Notes under the pieces: model-generated
Seen by the model: only the letters and a program-made list of their open reading frames with translations
Database searches by the model: none
Told to the model about the DNA's origin: nothing
Program-made: the position numbers and the translations under genes
In this document: positions 5,624 through 6,842 of the stretch, in pieces
How positions within the stretch are numbered: position 1 is the first letter of the stretch
How the letters are laid out: the number at the start of each line of letters is the position of its first letter
Origin: Treponema sp.
Lineage (GTDB): Bacteria; Spirochaetota; Spirochaetia; Treponematales; Treponemataceae
Length of the DNA: 6,842 nt
Direction of reading: 5' to 3'
Assembly (NCBI GenBank): GCA_024691265.1
Contig: JAILNT010000091.1
Span: forward strand, 1-6,842

Positions 5624-6842
5624 TTAAATCTCCATATCTTCAAGACAGGCTAAACTTTCTATATGACAAGTTTGTGGGTAGAAATCAAGAAGATATAGTC
5701 TTGTAAGGCTATAGCCTGCTTTTACAAGTTTTGAAATATCTCTTGCCTGTGTTGCCGGGTCACAAGATACAGCCCTTATTTGGTATGTTTTATTTTTGCA
5801 GAGCCAGTCGCATACAGTTTTTTCCATACCCAAGCGTGGAGGATCTATAACGACTGCATCAAACATGCCATCTTTTTTTATAAGTGTATCCGCTGTTGTT
5901 TCTACGAATTTTTCTCCGCTCATACCGTAGCTTGTATGCTTTTTACCCATAAGATTTTGTTCTGCAAAAACAAGGGCATCTCTATTATGTTCTACAAGAG
6001 TTACATCTTTGAATAAGTCAGAAAGGAAAACGGAGAAAGTTCCACAGCCTGAATACATGTCGAGAACTCTTTCTCCTCCCATGTTGTCACAGACTTTTTC
6101 TATTGTTTTTTCGAGTACTTGAAGATTTGACTGGAAGAAGCCTTGAACATCAAAAGTTATCTTTTTGCCAAGAACATCTACTGTACAAATATTTTGTGAA
6201 ACTAAAGATGTCCCTGAAAAATAATGTTTGGCTTTATCCTTTATTTTTTTTCCAGTTCGTCCAGTTATCCTTGTTTCTGCATTACGTTTCACTTCTAAAG
6301 CTGCGATTGTTCTGTTTTCAATTTTTGAAGTGTCGTTTCCATCTCCTCGGGCAATAATTCTTTTATCCCCAAAGACATGAACCCTGCCTTTGCTTGATTC
6401 CTTCTCTTTCCCAGAAAGCCAGTTATTTATTTCTTCTGTTGCGATAGGGCAGTGAGAAAGTTCTACTGTTGAATTACTTTCTTTTTCCTTTAACCCGCCA
6501 TTGTGGAATTGAAAACGGCATCTATAGCCTGTTGAATCGCCATAGACTGGTATAATTTCAGGAACCTTTAATCCTTCTCTTTCAAAAGCATCTTTTAAAA
6601 CGCCAATTCTAAGTTCCCTTTGATAATCTTTGTCAATGTGCATCATATTGCATCCACCGCATTTTTGATACAATGGACATTCAGGCTTTACTCTGTGAGG
6701 AGAGGCTTTCACTATTGATACGATTTTTGCCATATCATAGTCCTGCTTTTCTTCAGTTATTTCTACCTCTAAAGTTTCTCCTGGAATTGCATAAGGAACA
6801 AAAACTGTTTTTCCGTTAATTTTTCCTATACAATTTCCGCCA
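5624..6842 (-). CDS. RlmD/RlmCD-type 23S rRNA (uracil-5-)-methyltransferase, 5' end cut by window edge
   Basis: The enzyme uses S-adenosylmethionine to methylate carbon 5 of a uracil in RNA, most likely 23S rRNA. Numbering is from the Met at base 6733. Iron-sulfur cysteines are C19, C25 and C28 (CPLYQKCGGC) with C95 as the fourth (SHCPI). GFFQSN (198-203) precedes the methyltransferase fold. The SAM loop is DMYSGCGTF (225-233), followed by DPPRLG (297-302). The nucleophile is C324 in VSCDPATQARD and the general base is E359 in HIESLA; their 35-residue spacing matches RumA. The Met at 6733 is probably internal: the frame stays open to the window edge for 36 more codons that read as a TRAM domain (GKTVFVPYAIPGETLEVEI), so the real start lies outside. 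It is probably the upstream partner of the propeller gene. The Fe-S cluster and TRAM domain exclude plain TrmA, but RlmC, RlmD and RlmCD targets cannot be told apart here, so no symbol is given. Confidence 0.93.
   Translation of the reverse strand, partial: GGNCIGKINGKTVFVPYAIPGETLEVEITEEKQDYDMAKIVSIVKASPHRVKPECPLYQKCGGCNMMHIDKDYQRELRIGVLKDAFEREGLKVPEIIPVYGDSTGYRCRFQFHNGGLKEKESNSTVELSHCPIATEEINNWLSGKEKESSKGRVHVFGDKRIIARGDGNDTSKIENRTIAALEVKRNAETRITGRTGKKIKDKAKHYFSGTSLVSQNICTVDVLGKKITFDVQGFFQSNLQVLEKTIEKVCDNMGGERVLDMYSGCGTFSVFLSDLFKDVTLVEHNRDALVFAEQNLMGKKHTSYGMSGEKFVETTADTLIKKDGMFDAVVIDPPRLGMEKTVCDWLCKNKTYQIRAVSCDPATQARDISKLVKAGYSLTRLYLLDFYPQTCHIESLACLEDMEI

Noticed and set aside
5780..6357. 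Plus-strand open frames opposite the methyltransferase (5780-6016, 6103-6357)
   Set aside because: They are antisense to conserved catalytic motifs, have no plausible start signals and show no recognisable domain.

Overview
The window looks like chromosomal DNA of a spirochaete, most likely a Treponema. The reason is a central gene for a P83/100-type antigen: an exported protein with a conserved N-terminal domain, a very long Ala/Glu/Lys/Gln coiled coil and a beta-rich tail. This family is characteristic of Borrelia and Treponema. Sampled lines run from about 22 to 47% G+C. The genus assignment is inference from protein families; no rRNA, tRNA or other phylogenetic marker is present.

Layout, left to right. 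(1) Bases 1-1472, plus strand: an exported cysteine peptidase of the SH3 plus NlpC/P60 type. It is cut by the left edge: the frame stays open to base 1 and encodes a signal-peptide-like stretch before the first visible Met. (2) Bases 1473-1574: a convergent intergenic gap with a hairpin terminator able to serve both sides. (3) Bases 1575-3668, minus strand: the P83/100-family protein. (4) Bases 3669-3773: its ribosome binding site, a likely -10 box, and an 11-bp inverted repeat that probably ends the gene to its right. (5) Bases 3774-5573, minus strand: an exported protein with PQQ-type beta-propeller repeats and a helical C-terminal part, function unknown. (6) Bases 5624-6842, minus strand: a TRAM-domain, iron-sulfur RNA uracil-5-methyltransferase of the RlmD/RlmCD family. 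It is cut by the right edge inside its TRAM domain.

The three minus-strand genes run in one direction: methyltransferase, propeller protein, P83/100. The first two are 50 bases apart with no convincing terminator between them and may be cotranscribed. P83/100 has its own promoter-like sequence and strong ribosome binding site after a hairpin. Three of the four proteins carry export signals, so the region is mainly a cell-envelope neighbourhood next to a housekeeping RNA-modification gene. The leftmost gene is clearly more AT-rich than the others in the lines sampled.

I see no mobile element, CRISPR array, RNA gene or obvious new defence or biosynthetic system. The parts most worth a second look are the uncharacterised propeller-helical protein beside P83/100, the architecture and DNA-level repeats of the P83/100 coil, and the palindrome-promoter overlap between these two genes. 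No gene-free stretch exceeds 300 bases.
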